Assembly (NCBI RefSeq): GCF_903914075.1
Contig: NZ_CAIWNQ010000009.1
Span: 62,001 to 126,000, forward strand
Reading direction: 5' to 3'
Length of the DNA stretch: 64,000 nt
From: Ruegeria sp. THAF57
GTDB lineage: Bacteria > Pseudomonadota > Alphaproteobacteria > Rhodobacterales > Rhodobacteraceae
The position numbers were made by a program, and so were the translations under genes. Positions 36,523 through 46,755 of this stretch are shown here, piece after piece. A model generated the notes under the pieces. It was given only the letters and a program-made list of their open reading frames with translations. It was not told the DNA's origin and ran no database searches. Positions within the stretch are counted from its first letter, which is position 1, and each line of letters opens with the position of its first letter.

Positions 36523-37920
36523 TCAATTCAAAGCCTCCCAAACCTCGCTGATCACATCAGCAGCCATCAACACATCATTCCGCGTCGTATCGAATTGCCC
36601 CACCTGAAAGCGGATGATTTTGCGGCCGTTGAACATGCCCTGCGTCAGATAAATCCGACCATCGTCATTCAGCGCATCCACCAGACGTTGCTGCATCGCG
36701 TCGTCACCCGGGCAGCGGAACGAAAACAGGCTCAGGATGGGGCCTGTCGTGATCTCGAACCCGTCCATTGCACCGATTATTTTGGCCAGCTCATTTGCCC
36801 AGTCAACATGGTTGCGGATACGTTCACGCAGGCCATCCAGACCGTAAGAGCGCAGCAGGAACCAGATTTTCAACGCCCTGAACCTGCGGCCCAACGGAAT
36901 TGTCCATTCGGAATAGTTTGTTACCTCGGCCCCTGTGGTTTTCAGGTATTCGGGCTCGATCTTCAAAGTGTTGAGTTGCGGAGTTGCGTCCCGCAAAAAC
37001 TGGATCGCGCAATCGAACTGGGCGCCAAGCCACTTATGTGGATTAAAGACAATAGTGTCATAGCGATCCGCCCCGGCCCACAACGCCTGACGGAACTCGG
37101 GGCAAATCATGGCGGACCCGGCCCAAGCGGCATCAAGATGGGTGTATAGGTCGTGCTTCTGCGCGATATCCGCAACGGCCATCAGATCATCGCAGGCCCC
37201 TACACCCGTACCCCCGGTGATCGCAATGATCCCGGCAGGAACATGCCCGGCGGCTAAGTCGCTTTGAATCGCCGCCTCAAGTGCGCCGGGATCAATCGCG
37301 TAAGTTGACCCCCGCGTCGGCAATTTGACCAGATTGTCCTGCCCGATCCCGGCAACCCAACAGGCCCGGTCAATGGACGAATGCACCTGATCCGAGCAGT
37401 AAACCCGCAGCGCGCCTTTCGTATTCAACCCTTCGCGGTTGCCGGTAAACCCGGTGGCGCGCTCTCGCATGGTCAGCACCGCCGACAAAGTGGCCGAAGA
37501 CGCGCTGTCCTGAATGACCCCTGTCATGCCATCAGGCAGACCAAGTGCCTGGCGCAGCCAATCGACCATCACGGTTTCAACTTCGGTCGCGGCGGGCGAA
37601 GTTTGCCACAGCATGCATTGAGCAGCGATTGTGGTCACCAACATCTCGGCCAACATCGAAGGCGGCGCGGCGTTGGCTGGGAAATAGGCAAAGAAACGCG
37701 GGTGTTGCCAATGGGTCATTCCCGGCATGACGATCCGTTCAAAATCGGCCATGATGGATTCCATCGCTTGCCCCGAGTCTGGCGGCGAAGCGTCAATCTG
37801 GACGGCAATATCCCCCGGTTTTATCTGTGCCCGGACAGGGCGATCCGACAGGGTTTGGTGATAATCGGCAGCCCATTTCGAAATGTGCTGTCCCCAATGC
37901 GAAAACTCATCCCAGTTCAT
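36523..37920 (-). CDS. Group II PLP-dependent amino acid decarboxylase
   Basis: 465-residue decarboxylase of the aromatic-L-amino-acid / glutamate family, removing the carboxylate of an amino acid to give an amine. Schiff-base Lys296 in NPHKWLGAQ and D263 (HLDAAWAG) contacting the PLP pyridine. The N-terminal MTHWQHPRFFAYFPANA is typical of aromatic (Tyr/Phe/Trp) decarboxylases. The start is ATG 37920 (MNWDEF), not the in-frame start at 37950. It stands alone, with a long gap upstream. The substrate is not resolved; DOPA or tyrosine decarboxylase-like is the best guess. Confidence 0.92.
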   Translation of the reverse strand: MNWDEFSHWGQHISKWAADYHQTLSDRPVRAQIKPGDIAVQIDASPPDSGQAMESIMADFERIVMPGMTHWQHPRFFAYFPANAAPPSMLAEMLVTTIAAQCMLWQTSPAATEVETVMVDWLRQALGLPDGMTGVIQDSASSATLSAVLTMRERATGFTGNREGLNTKGALRVYCSDQVHSSIDRACWVAGIGQDNLVKLPTRGSTYAIDPGALEAAIQSDLAAGHVPAGIIAITGGTGVGACDDLMAVADIAQKHDLYTHLDAAWAGSAMICPEFRQALWAGADRYDTIVFNPHKWLGAQFDCAIQFLRDATPQLNTLKIEPEYLKTTGAEVTNYSEWTIPLGRRFRALKIWFLLRSYGLDGLRERIRNHVDWANELAKIIGAMDGFEITTGPILSLFSFRCPGDDAMQQRLVDALNDDGRIYLTQGMFNGRKIIRFQVGQFDTTRNDVLMAADVISEVWEALN

Positions 37921-38604
37921 CCATTCGCCCTTGTGTCGCCCGCTGATCAACTGGACATGACCTCTGCGGCAGTCGTTGTATTTGTAGCTGAAAGACTTCG
38001 GCCTAGACCTAAAAGCCTATATTGGCCTGACCCGTTCCGGAACTGCCAAAATGGGGTGGTTAGATATCAATTTCGCCCTTGCAGCTGCCCCACCCAAGGG
38101 CACCAACAAAAGCGCCGTATCGTTCATCGCGAATTCGCCGGCGCATTTCTTGGCTTAATCGGGAAGAATCCGAGACCGAGCCAGCGCACTTTCCGAAGCT
38201 GTTCCGGCACGGTTACCACCTTCCCCAAATAAACAGCGCGCGCATTTGTTTGATTTCAAGCGCGCCAAAGTGGCTGTTTCTTATGCAAAGCATGGAAACA
38301 GGTCCGTGTTCTGCAGGCGTTTCACACATCAGCAGTAGACCAGAGCACCTCTGCCTGCCTTTAATGTTCTGATATACTGTCGGACCATTTAGGTGAAGGA
38401 AAGGGCAGGTGAAAGGCTGATTGGCAACCCTGTGTCATTCGACCAGCATGAGCAAAACAACGGTTTTGTTTAACGCATTGACTGACATCTGCTACTGCTT
38501 GTGGCGTGTATTTCAGAATCAATGGAGAGGTTTACACCACTTCCTCCTCCATCGGTTAGCCCTGTTTCTGCGGGTTCTTGTGACTAGTGTGAAGGTAAAT
38601 CGGT
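37921..38604. other. 684-bp region without a recognisable gene
   Basis: Upstream region of the decarboxylase (minus) and of the glycosyltransferase operon (plus). Short open frames here have no family features. A nested hairpin at 38231-38279 pairs AAACAGC with GCTGTTT outside and GCGCGC with GCGCGC inside. A shorter AAAAC-AACG-GTTTT hairpin lies near 38454-38467. No tRNA, transposon ends or clear pseudogene was seen. Confidence 0.5.
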
Positions 38605-39576
38605 TTGAAACTTATTGTTCAAATTCCCTGCTACAACGAGGCAGAGACCCTGCCCGCGGTCCTTGCCGACATCCCAAAAGAAATTCCCGGCGTAGACAGC
38701 ATCGAAGTGCAGGTCATTGACGACGGGTCCACTGACAGAACATCAGAGATTGCGCGCGAAAACGGGGCAACATATGTGCTGCGAAACCGGGGCAACAAGG
38801 GCCTTGCCCGAAGCTTTCAGGTTGGAATTGATCACGCGTTGCAGGCAGGCGCGGATATCATCGTCAACACCGACGGAGATAACCAGTATTCTGGTTTGTC
38901 CATTCCCGACCTCGTGGCGCCGATATTGCGCAAAGAAGCGGACATTGTTGTGGGTGACCGCAAACCCGGTGAAAACGTTGAATTTTCTACATTGAAGCGC
39001 CTGTTGCAGCGGTTTGGAACGTCGGTCGTTCGACGGCTTGCCGGGATTGACGTCACCGACGCAGTATCCGGATTTCGCGCATACACCCGTGAAGCCGCCC
39101 TGACGATCAATGTCATGACCAAGTTCAGCTATACCACCGAAACTCTGATCCATGCCGGGCAGACAAACCTGAAAATAGCGTCTGTTCCCGTCAACGTGAA
39201 TCCTGTCGAACGCCCCTCGCGCTTGTTCACGTCGATGGGTGGATTTTTGCGAAAGCAGGCGACAACGATCCTTCGCAGCTATACGATGTATCGACCTCTC
39301 AGCGCCTTTCTGACAATCGGCTTGGTGATGTTGATCATCGGAACAATCCCGGTTTTGCGCTTTCTGTTCTACTATTTTTCCGGCGACGGTGACGGTCGCG
39401 TTCAGTCCTTGATCCTAGGCGGCGTTTTCATTCTGGCAGGGTACATCACGATGATCATCGCGCTACTTAGCGACGCGATTGCAACAAATCGGCGCCTTAC
39501 AGAACAAGTCCTGAGCCGAATGCGGGAACTGGAACTGCGTATCGACACAAATAATCGTGGGAATGGATCGACGTGA
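38605..39576 (+). CDS. GT2-family polyprenyl-phosphate glycosyltransferase
   Basis: 323-residue family 2 glycosyltransferase, like DPM1/GtrB: it probably transfers a hexose from a nucleotide sugar to a polyprenyl phosphate. N-terminal catalytic domain with VQIPCYNEAETLP, the acidic IDDGSTD and the DxD-type NTDGDNQY; GDRKPGENVEF and SGFRAYTREAAL are typical. Two C-terminal membrane helices (about 230-250 and 268-292). TTG at 38605, eight bases after GAAGGT, is the start. Its stop overlaps the next GTG start by 4 bp. Confidence 0.9.
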   Translation: MKLIVQIPCYNEAETLPAVLADIPKEIPGVDSIEVQVIDDGSTDRTSEIARENGATYVLRNRGNKGLARSFQVGIDHALQAGADIIVNTDGDNQYSGLSIPDLVAPILRKEADIVVGDRKPGENVEFSTLKRLLQRFGTSVVRRLAGIDVTDAVSGFRAYTREAALTINVMTKFSYTTETLIHAGQTNLKIASVPVNVNPVERPSRLFTSMGGFLRKQATTILRSYTMYRPLSAFLTIGLVMLIIGTIPVLRFLFYYFSGDGDGRVQSLILGGVFILAGYITMIIALLSDAIATNRRLTEQVLSRMRELELRIDTNNRGNGST

Positions 39577-41102
39577 CGGATATGGGCACGGCAAACGCCC
39601 CGTTTGCCGGGGGCAAACGTATTCTATGGCTGATTTCAATCTTGGGGTCCGTCTATTTCGGTCTTCTTGTGATCTCTTCGTGGACCTTGTTTGACCTTAA
39701 ACCCTTTGGCTGGCAGATATATGACGCTTACTATGCCGCGATATTGGAAGGTCGGTTTGACCTGCCCGCCCGCGTGCTTCGCTACGAAGGCCACTATACC
39801 GCAGACGGAACAGGCTATCTTTATCATGGTGTTGCGCCGCTTTTGACGCGCTTTGCCTTTGGCTGGGCTTGGCCGTTCGAGACAGTCCCCATGAACGGCT
39901 TTTCGATCTGGTTTTGGGCCGTGGTCGGCACGCTGGGCTGGCAGCATGTTCTTGTGACCCTGGCACGGACAGCAGGAGTTTCTGCGGATCGCCGCGTTTT
40001 GGTGCTGGCGCTTTGTGCCGCCTTGTGGGTCGCCGGGCCAGGCCCCGCCCTGGTCATCAACCTTTCATTTTATCACGAACCGATTGCAGTGGCGTTTGCG
40101 ATGTCTGGGCTGTTTGCTGCCGTTTGGACACGCGCGGCGCGTGGCGTGACACCAGCGTCAATTTCAGTCGTTTTGCTTGCCGTTTGCGCAATGGTCGCCG
40201 TGCACGCGCGGCCAAATGTGGCAATCGGGCTTTATGCCGGTGTCGTTTTGGCAATTGGACACGGTTTGTGGCGCGACCGTTCAGCCTTTCTCATCCCCGC
40301 GATCATCGCCATGGGGATTTTGGCCGCAGGCGGGTTCGGATATCTCGGGCTAAATGCTTTGCGATTTGGGGATGCGTTGATCACCCATGGTAGCTATGAA
40401 GGCTCGCGCGTTGTTTATGGCAATGTCTTTTGGGGTATCGAAACCAAGGATTCAATCCGCGCGGCAGCCTTCGAAGAGCATGGTCGTCTGAACCCATTAC
40501 GCGTTGTTCCCAATGCAGCGTTTTACTTGTTCGACGTCCCTTCAGCGTCTTTCTTGACCGGCCTGTCCGACTCGATTCTCGGCCTTTACCGGGCGGTAAC
40601 AGAGCCGATCCTAGGCCATATCAGAGTTGGCGGCCCAAGAACGGGGTTGGTTATGCTATGGCCGCTTTGGTGCCTTCTGGCACTGTTCGGTATCCGCGCG
40701 GCCTGGCGGGACACACAAATGGCAGGGCTTGTGGTCGCGGTTGCGCTGTCGGCTATTGTGACACTGGCCTACGGCACGATCACCTTCCGATACCGCTTGG
40801 ATCTTTGGCCAGTTATCGCAACATTGGCGCTAATGGGTGCCGTGTTCTGTATGCGACCAGATTCCGGCACAGCTGCAAAACCCTGGTTCGTGGGATTGTG
40901 CGCGATGGCGTTTGTTATCGGGACCACCACAACAACAGCATCTGTGTATAAATACGCCTCACCTCTCAGGGAAACGCCGGGGGAGTATTTTGAAAAGTGG
41001 TCCGAAGACGCCTGTCTGAAGCGCGCGGCCCAGATTGGTCTGGCCGTCGAACAAGGTACGAAAACCTGCAGGTCGCATTCTTCGCTTGAGGACGCCGTAT
41101 GA
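39573..41102 (+). CDS. Multi-pass membrane protein, probable GT-C glycosyltransferase
   Basis: 509-residue integral membrane protein with about 10-12 predicted helices. A lumenal loop after the first helix has FDLKPFGWQIYDAYYAAILEG and then RVLRYEGHYTADGTGYLYHG, which fits the acidic loop-1 pattern of GT-C enzymes using polyprenyl-phosphate sugars. GTG 39573 overlaps the GT2 stop (GTGA), and its own stop overlaps the next ATG. The acceptor is not evident. The pairing with a GT2 suggests a two-step periplasmic sugar transfer to lipid, polysaccharide or protein. Confidence 0.75.
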   Translation: MTDMGTANAPFAGGKRILWLISILGSVYFGLLVISSWTLFDLKPFGWQIYDAYYAAILEGRFDLPARVLRYEGHYTADGTGYLYHGVAPLLTRFAFGWAWPFETVPMNGFSIWFWAVVGTLGWQHVLVTLARTAGVSADRRVLVLALCAALWVAGPGPALVINLSFYHEPIAVAFAMSGLFAAVWTRAARGVTPASISVVLLAVCAMVAVHARPNVAIGLYAGVVLAIGHGLWRDRSAFLIPAIIAMGILAAGGFGYLGLNALRFGDALITHGSYEGSRVVYGNVFWGIETKDSIRAAAFEEHGRLNPLRVVPNAAFYLFDVPSASFLTGLSDSILGLYRAVTEPILGHIRVGGPRTGLVMLWPLWCLLALFGIRAAWRDTQMAGLVVAVALSAIVTLAYGTITFRYRLDLWPVIATLALMGAVFCMRPDSGTAAKPWFVGLCAMAFVIGTTTTTASVYKYASPLRETPGEYFEKWSEDACLKRAAQIGLAVEQGTKTCRSHSSLEDAV

Positions 41103-41854
41103 CAAACGATCCACGTGCCACCCTTTCGAGGGCGGCAAAATCCGGCTACGTCGCAACGATGCGAGGCATCGCTTGGGGCCTGAACAAAACAAGCGTCGCT
41201 GACTGGCTCTCGCGCCGGCATCATCGCGGCAGGGGGTATCATTGGGCGTCAAGCCTTATGGCAATCCATGACATAGACGGGCTGATCGCCCTGGACGTTC
41301 CCTGGTGGACCTATGATGCGATTGAAGTCGTCGACGCGTTCCTGAAAACAAGACCAGCCCGTGTATTTGAATACGGCGCGGGGGCCAGCACGATCTGGGC
41401 GGCGCGACGCTCGGCTTCTGTAACGAGCGTTGAGCATGATGCGGATTGGTACGCACGCGTCTTGGAACGGGTCCAGGGTCAGACCAATATATGCCCGGTT
41501 GACCTACGTTTGGCACCTGCTTCGAACGCAAAAGACGTCGCCCTTTCTGACCCTATCTATCTGTCTCAGAAACAAGACATGCGCGGCCTGAACTTTACAT
41601 CCTATGCATCGGAAATTGACAAGGCGGATGGCTCATACGACTTGATAATTATCGACGGTCGCGCACGCCAAGCATGCTTGCGCCATGCTGCAAACCGGCT
41701 GTCACCGGGTGGAATGATCGTCTTCGACAACTCAAAGCGTGCCCGATATCGTGAAGCGATCAGTGAGTCCGGGCTTTCCGTCAAACGCTGCCCCGGCCTT
41801 ACGCCGTCGCTTCCTTATCCAGACGAGACGTCAATTTTGACGGCTCATACCTGA
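41099..41854 (+). CDS. Class I SAM methyltransferase-like protein
   Basis: 251-residue soluble protein with a Rossmann methyltransferase core. FEYGAGASTIWAAR is motif I (about residue 82), with VEHDADWYARV as the acidic ribose-binding strand. YDLIIIDGRARQACLRHA and LSPGGMIVFDNSKRARY are motifs IV and VI. The substrate is unknown; sugar or lipid O-methylation would suit the neighbourhood. 4-bp overlap with the preceding gene. Confidence 0.75.
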   Translation: MTNDPRATLSRAAKSGYVATMRGIAWGLNKTSVADWLSRRHHRGRGYHWASSLMAIHDIDGLIALDVPWWTYDAIEVVDAFLKTRPARVFEYGAGASTIWAARRSASVTSVEHDADWYARVLERVQGQTNICPVDLRLAPASNAKDVALSDPIYLSQKQDMRGLNFTSYASEIDKADGSYDLIIIDGRARQACLRHAANRLSPGGMIVFDNSKRARYREAISESGLSVKRCPGLTPSLPYPDETSILTAHT

Positions 41855-41862
41855 GCCTGGCG

Positions 41863-42786
41863 ATGGAAGAGAACACGCCCTTGCGCGCAGGCTTATGGTT
41901 CAGGCGCGCAATTCGCGTAGCCGGGGTCGTGTTGCTTGTCTTGTCACTGGGTTATATCGCCCGTGAAGTTCAGCGCAATTGGACAGAGGTTTCGCATTGG
42001 CGCCCAAGTTCAACGGAACTTGTCCAACTATTCGGCCTGACGCTTGTCTACATTTTGACGCTGTCCCTGCCTGCCGAAACCTGGCACCAACTGGTTGGCC
42101 TCTACGGCGCGGAACCCCGGCGGCGAACGTGGCGCTCTTTCGGGTTGGCGCAGATTGCACGCTATTTGCCTGGTAATGTGGCCCATCTGATCGGGCGCGC
42201 CATGGTCCTGCGCGACGGCCCGTTAAGCGCGAAACAATTGGGGCTGGCGACGCTGTTGGAATTAGTTGCGATGCCAGCGGGCGCTGTTTTGGCACTTTTG
42301 ATTGCTGCACTCGTCACTCCGGGCGTCGATCAGGTCGCGCACACAATTGGCTGGTCGGATGACACGGTGCGGATTCTCACACTCATTTCTGCTCCCTTGT
42401 TGATTGCAGGTTTGTTCATCACCTCGCGAATAGCGGGGAACAGCGAGAAACTGACCCGCGCTTTTTGTATTGTTGTGCCGATTTGCGCGTTGTTCATGCT
42501 GGGGCTCGGCGCAATCTTTGGAACGGTCGTCTGGATCGTGGGCCAGGGCCCGTTCTTTGTTGCAACTGTCGCGGGCATCTGTGCCTGGCTGGTTGGGTAC
42601 GTAACACCCGGTGCACCTGCCGGCTTAGGCCCGCGCGAGGCAGTTCTGCTACTGCTTCTTTCGAATGTAGTGCCCGCAGGCGGGCTGATCGTAGCTGTTG
42701 CCGTTTTCCGGCTTGTCACAGTCTCTGGCGATTTGGTCTGCTTTGCGATGTGTGCAGCCATCCTGCGCGACGGGGCGCCAGCATAA
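41863..42786 (+). CDS. Lysylphosphatidylglycerol synthetase TM-like / UPF0104 flippase-like protein
   Basis: 307-residue multi-pass protein with about eight helices, of the UPF0104/LPG-synthase membrane type. LAQIARYLPGNVAHLIGRAMVL and VGYVTPGAPAGLGPREAVLL are the diagnostic conserved segments (P-G near the N-half; TPG-PGGLG near the C-half). It lacks the C-terminal aminoacyl-transferase domain of MprF, so it could be a lipid or glycolipid flippase-like partner of the glycosyltransferases. It starts 8 bp after the methyltransferase. Confidence 0.82.
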   Translation: MEENTPLRAGLWFRRAIRVAGVVLLVLSLGYIAREVQRNWTEVSHWRPSSTELVQLFGLTLVYILTLSLPAETWHQLVGLYGAEPRRRTWRSFGLAQIARYLPGNVAHLIGRAMVLRDGPLSAKQLGLATLLELVAMPAGAVLALLIAALVTPGVDQVAHTIGWSDDTVRILTLISAPLLIAGLFITSRIAGNSEKLTRAFCIVVPICALFMLGLGAIFGTVVWIVGQGPFFVATVAGICAWLVGYVTPGAPAGLGPREAVLLLLLSNVVPAGGLIVAVAVFRLVTVSGDLVCFAMCAAILRDGAPA

Positions 42787-42850
42787 GCCCCGCTGCCAAG
42801 TCTTACGTTGTTGCTCATCCTCTGAAATCCAACGCGCAAACCCTCTTTTT

Positions 42851-42894
42851 GCAATTGAGATGCGATTTGGGTGAAAAATTGCTGCAATTTGAGA
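42851..42894. repeat. Direct repeat GCAATT(T)GAGA upstream of napF
   Basis: GCAATTGAGA at 42851-42860 and GCAATTTGAGA at 42884-42894 are 33 bp apart (about three helical turns), 53-96 bp before the napF start. They do not match the FNR consensus TTGAT-N4-ATCAA well. They may bind a nitrate- or redox-responsive regulator. Confidence 0.35.
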
Positions 42895-42946
42895 CAATAA
42901 GCGGAATACTGGCATTAGGGAATCGTCTCTAGCCAGGTCAACCAGT

Positions 42947-43462
42947 ATGGATCGAGTGACCAGCCGACGTGGGTTTCTGAGTGCCAAAATTCTCAGGGAG
43001 GACGGAAACATCGTCCGGCCTCCGGGTGCTTGTGTGAGCGGTTTCGCCGATGCCTGCACAAAATGCGCAGAATGCGTGTCAGCCTGCCCGGAAGGCCTGA
43101 TTTCAATGGAACCCGGTGGCTACCCTGTTTTCAAACCAAACGATAACCCTTGCACGTTTTGTGGTGAGTGCGCGCGCGCCTGCCCGACCGATGCTTTGGA
43201 TATCGAAGGCTTGGCCGACTGGCCCTGGCGGGCTGCGGTACAGGCTTCAAGTTGCTTGTCCATGAACGGTGTAAGCTGTCGTATCTGTCAGGATAATTGC
43301 GACCAGAATGCGCTTCGGTTCAAACTACAGACAGGCGGGCGTGCCGAACCCGCGCTGGATTCCTATGCCTGCAACGGATGCGGGTCCTGCGTGGCGCTGT
43401 GCCCTGTCGATGCGATTATGCTGGAACGGCGCACCCAAGTTCAGATGGAGCCGATTCAATGA
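42947..43462 (+). CDS. napF: Ferredoxin-type protein NapF
   Basis: 171-residue iron-sulfur protein thought to assist maturation of NapA in the cytoplasm. Three 4Fe-4S clusters of the C-x2-C-x2-C-x3-C kind: CTKCAECVSACP (about residue 38), CTFCGECARACP (about 69) and CNGCGSCVALCP (about 145), with a further Cys-rich CRICQDNC stretch near 107. First gene of napFDABC. Its stop overlaps the napD start by 4 bp. Confidence 0.95.
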   Translation: MDRVTSRRGFLSAKILREDGNIVRPPGACVSGFADACTKCAECVSACPEGLISMEPGGYPVFKPNDNPCTFCGECARACPTDALDIEGLADWPWRAAVQASSCLSMNGVSCRICQDNCDQNALRFKLQTGGRAEPALDSYACNGCGSCVALCPVDAIMLERRTQVQMEPIQ

Positions 43463-43746
43463 ATATTTGTGGCTGCCTTACCCATGTATCCCCCGCTCAA
43501 GCTGATGCAGCTGCGTTGGTTATGAATGAGATACCGGGCGTTGAAGTACATGCTCAAACAACCGAAGGCCGGTTCGTTGTCGTTGTCGAAGACACGCCCG
43601 CGCGCCTTGCGTCCGAGATCATCATGGACCTGCACCAGATCCCGGGGGTGCTCTCGGTCACTCTTACCTATCATCATTTTGAGGATATTGCGGACAGCGT
43701 TTCGCGTCCTGATGCCCCAAGCCAAACCACCAGTCGGAGGCCATAG
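43459..43746 (+). CDS. napD: NapA signal-peptide chaperone NapD
   Basis: 95-residue cytoplasmic chaperone that binds the Tat signal of NapA and delays its export until the cofactor is loaded. [17 protein letters not shown] and [21 protein letters not shown] match the family. The ATG at 43459 lies inside a longer frame in another reading; the napF overlap decides the start. Ends 2 bp before napA. Confidence 0.93.
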   Translation: MNICGCLTHVSPAQADAAALVMNEIPGVEVHAQTTEGRFVVVVEDTPARLASEIIMDLHQIPGVLSVTLTYHHFEDIADSVSRPDAPSQTTSRRP

Positions 43747-43748
43747 CT

Positions 43749-46241
43749 ATGACTACATCAGAATCTCGCCGAACATTCCTTAAGGCATCTGCCGCCGCTG
43801 CAACCGCTTCTGCCGCTGGAATTCCCCTGGCCGGTGGTCAGGCCAATGCGCAGATTGGCATTCCGGACATTAGCTGGGACAAAGCGCCTTGCCGGTTTTG
43901 CGGAACTGGATGTACCGTCCTTGTTGGCACCAAGAATGGCCGTGTTGTTGCCACGCAGGGTGATCCGAAAGCCGAGGTGAACCGCGGCCTCAACTGCGTC
44001 AAAGGGTATTTTCTGTCCAAGATCATGTACGGCGAAGATCGCCTGACCCAGCCAATGCTGCGTATGAGAGATGGTAAATACGCCAAGGATGGAGAATTCG
44101 AACCGATCTCATGGGACGACGCTTTCGACATCATGGCCGAAAAGTGGAAAGAGACCCTAAAGAACAAAGGCCCCGAGGGCGTTGGAATGTTCGGCTCGGG
44201 TCAGTGGACCGTGTGGGAAGGCTATGCCGCATCCAAACTGATGAAGGCGGGGTTCCGGTCAAATAACATTGATCCCAACGCGCGACATTGCATGGCGTCG
44301 GCTGTTGTCGGCTTCATGCGAACCTTCGGAATTGACGAACCGATGGGTTGTTACGATGACCTGGAGGCTGCGGACACCTTCGTTCTTTGGGGATCGAACA
44401 TGGCCGAGATGCACCCGATCCTATGGTCGCGTCTCACCGACACACGCCTGACAAAAGAAGGCAGCGAGGTTCACGTACTTTCCACGTTCGAACACCGGTC
44501 CTTCGAACTGGCTGACAACGGGATGGTATTCAATCCGCAAACGGACCTGGCCATCCTCAACTATATCGCCAACCACATCATCCAAACGGGCGCGGTGAAC
44601 GAAGAATTCCTGTCCAAGCATGTCAATATCACCAAGACCGACACTGATATCGGTTTCGGCCTTAGGGACGACAATCCACTGCAAGAGGCGGCGGCCAATC
44701 CGAATTCTGGCAAGCTGACCGAGATCAGTTTTGACGAATACGCGGAGTCAGTGAAACCCTACACCCTGGAATACACGGCCGAATTGTCTGGTGTTCCAGC
44801 CGAGAAGCTTGAACACCTTGCGAAGCAGTATGCCGACCCAAACCGCAAGGTCATGAGCCTGTGGACGATGGGTTTTAATCAGCATACGCGGGGCTCGTGG
44901 GTGAACTCGCTGATGTATAATGTGCACCTGCTGACCGGAAAGATTTCCGAGCCCGGCAACTCGCCATTTTCACTCACGGGCCAGCCGTCCGCCTGCGGCA
45001 CCGCGCGCGAGGTGGGCACTTTTGCGCACAGATTGCCAGCCGACTATGTGGTCACCAACCCTGAACACCGCGCAAAGGCCGAGAAAATCTGGAAAGTGCC
45101 TGCGGGCACTATTCCTGAAAAGGTCGGCTTCCACGCTGTTCAGCAAAACCGGATGCTGAACGATGGAGTGTTGAACGCCTATTGGGTCCAATGCACGAAT
45201 AACATGCAGGCCGCCCCGAACATGAACCAAGAGGGTTGGCCGGGTTACCGTAATCCCGACAACTTTATCACTGTGTCCGACCCCTACCCGACCGTAACGG
45301 CGATGTCTGCCGACCTGATCCTGCCGACGGCCATGTGGGTTGAAAAGGAAGGCTGCTACGGCAATGCCGAGCGCCGCACTCAGATGTGGCGGCAACAGGT
45401 TCACGCACCCGGCGACGCCAAGTCCGATCTCTGGCAGCTTATGGAGTTTTCCAAGCGGTTCACCGTCGAAGAAGCATGGGGAGAGGACTTTGTCGCCACG
45501 GCACCCGAAATGGCCGGGAAAACCCTGTACGAGGTTCTCTACAATAACGGCAATGTCGACAAGTTCCCGCTTAGTGAAATTCAGCCGGGACACCCGAATG
45601 ATGATGCAAACCATTTTGGGTTCTATGTTCAGAAGGGCCTGTTTGAGGAATACGCCGAGTTTGGGCGTGGACACGGCCACGACTTGGCACCCTTTGAACG
45701 CTATCACGAAGAGCGCGGCTTGCGCTGGCCGGTCGTGGACGGAAAAGAAACTCTTTGGCGGTATCGCGAAGGCAGCGATCCCTATGTCGAGGCCGGATCC
45801 GAAGTTCAGTTCTACGGGTTCCCGGACAAGAAGGCCAAGATCATCTTCGCACCCTATGAGGCACCGCCGGAAATGCCCGACGAGGAATACGATCTGTGGT
45901 TCTGCACGGGCCGTGTACTTGAACACTGGCATTCGGGCTCGATGACCCGCCGCGTTCCTGAGTTGCACCGGTCATTCCCTCTGGCCGTGATTTACATGCA
46001 CCCCGAAGACGCTGCAGCCCGCGATCTGCGACATGGGCAGGAAATCAAGGTTTCCACGCGGCGCGGTGAAGTCACAAGTCGCGTATCCACCAAGGGACGA
46101 AACAAGGTTCCAAAGGGGCTGATCTTCATGCCTTGGTTCGATGAAGGCCAGTTGACGAACAAGCTGACGCTTGACGCGACCTGCCCACTGTCCAAGCAGA
46201 CAGACTTCAAAAAATGCGCCTGCAAAGTCGAGCGTGTCTGA
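43749..46241 (+). CDS. napA: Periplasmic nitrate reductase catalytic subunit NapA
   Basis: 830-residue molybdoprotein that reduces nitrate to nitrite in the periplasm. Tat signal [20 protein letters not shown]. 4Fe-4S ligands C48, C51, C55 and C83 ([14 protein letters not shown]). The Mo-bis-MGD ligand is C181 (NARHCMASA). The length and [37 protein letters not shown] segments are typical of NapA rather than membrane NarG or assimilatory NasA. Signal-peptide chaperone NapD is encoded just upstream. Confidence 0.98.
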   Translation: MTTSESRRTFLKASAAAATASAAGIPLAGGQANAQIGIPDISWDKAPCRFCGTGCTVLVGTKNGRVVATQGDPKAEVNRGLNCVKGYFLSKIMYGEDRLTQPMLRMRDGKYAKDGEFEPISWDDAFDIMAEKWKETLKNKGPEGVGMFGSGQWTVWEGYAASKLMKAGFRSNNIDPNARHCMASAVVGFMRTFGIDEPMGCYDDLEAADTFVLWGSNMAEMHPILWSRLTDTRLTKEGSEVHVLSTFEHRSFELADNGMVFNPQTDLAILNYIANHIIQTGAVNEEFLSKHVNITKTDTDIGFGLRDDNPLQEAAANPNSGKLTEISFDEYAESVKPYTLEYTAELSGVPAEKLEHLAKQYADPNRKVMSLWTMGFNQHTRGSWVNSLMYNVHLLTGKISEPGNSPFSLTGQPSACGTAREVGTFAHRLPADYVVTNPEHRAKAEKIWKVPAGTIPEKVGFHAVQQNRMLNDGVLNAYWVQCTNNMQAAPNMNQEGWPGYRNPDNFITVSDPYPTVTAMSADLILPTAMWVEKEGCYGNAERRTQMWRQQVHAPGDAKSDLWQLMEFSKRFTVEEAWGEDFVATAPEMAGKTLYEVLYNNGNVDKFPLSEIQPGHPNDDANHFGFYVQKGLFEEYAEFGRGHGHDLAPFERYHEERGLRWPVVDGKETLWRYREGSDPYVEAGSEVQFYGFPDKKAKIIFAPYEAPPEMPDEEYDLWFCTGRVLEHWHSGSMTRRVPELHRSFPLAVIYMHPEDAAARDLRHGQEIKVSTRRGEVTSRVSTKGRNKVPKGLIFMPWFDEGQLTNKLTLDATCPLSKQTDFKKCACKVERV

Positions 46242-46297
46242 AGCAGCGATGACCGCCCCAAGGCGGTCGTCCAGCCAATCAAGAAGGAACATGCAAG

Positions 46298-46726
46298 ATG
46301 AACAAGATAGTCGCCACCGCAGCAGCCCTTCTCATCGCGCTTGGCAGTATTGCGATTGCGCAAGAACTTCGTGACCTGCGCGGAACCCCGCCGGATGCGC
46401 CCAGCGTTGTGAACATGAGCCTTCAGTGGGAAGGCCGAGAGGGCCGAATGGTCCGAAACTACCGCCAACAACCGCCGCTGATTCCGCACTCCATCACGCA
46501 GTATCAGATTGATCTGAGAACCAACCAGTGCCTGTCCTGTCATGATTGGACAAAGGCTGGTGAGCGGAATGCGCCGACGCTTTCGATGACGCATTACTTG
46601 GATCGCGACGGGACCGAGTTGGATCACATCGCCGGAACCCGGTATTTCTGTAACCAGTGTCATGTTCCGCAAGCGGATACCGAACCTCTGGTCACCAACC
46701 TCTTTCAACCGTCGTCCACCGACTGA
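46298..46726 (+). CDS. napB: Periplasmic di-haem cytochrome NapB
   Basis: 142-residue electron donor to NapA in the periplasm, with a signal peptide (MNKIVATAAALLIALGSIAIA). Two c-type haem sites: C78-L-S-C81-H82 and C118-N-Q-C121-H122. PPLIPHSITQYQI is a typical NapB segment. 56 bp after napA. Confidence 0.97.
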   Translation: MNKIVATAAALLIALGSIAIAQELRDLRGTPPDAPSVVNMSLQWEGREGRMVRNYRQQPPLIPHSITQYQIDLRTNQCLSCHDWTKAGERNAPTLSMTHYLDRDGTELDHIAGTRYFCNQCHVPQADTEPLVTNLFQPSSTD

Positions 46727-46755
46727 TCCAAAGCTGATCTGAAAGGAGCACCGAG

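Noticed and set aside
38421-38720. Plus-strand frame overlapping the start of the GT2 gene
   Set aside because: The GT2 frame has all the catalytic motifs and a proper ribosome site; this frame has none.
42840-42946. FNR box upstream of napF
   Set aside because: No site matches TTGAT-N4-ATCAA well enough; only the direct repeats are reported.
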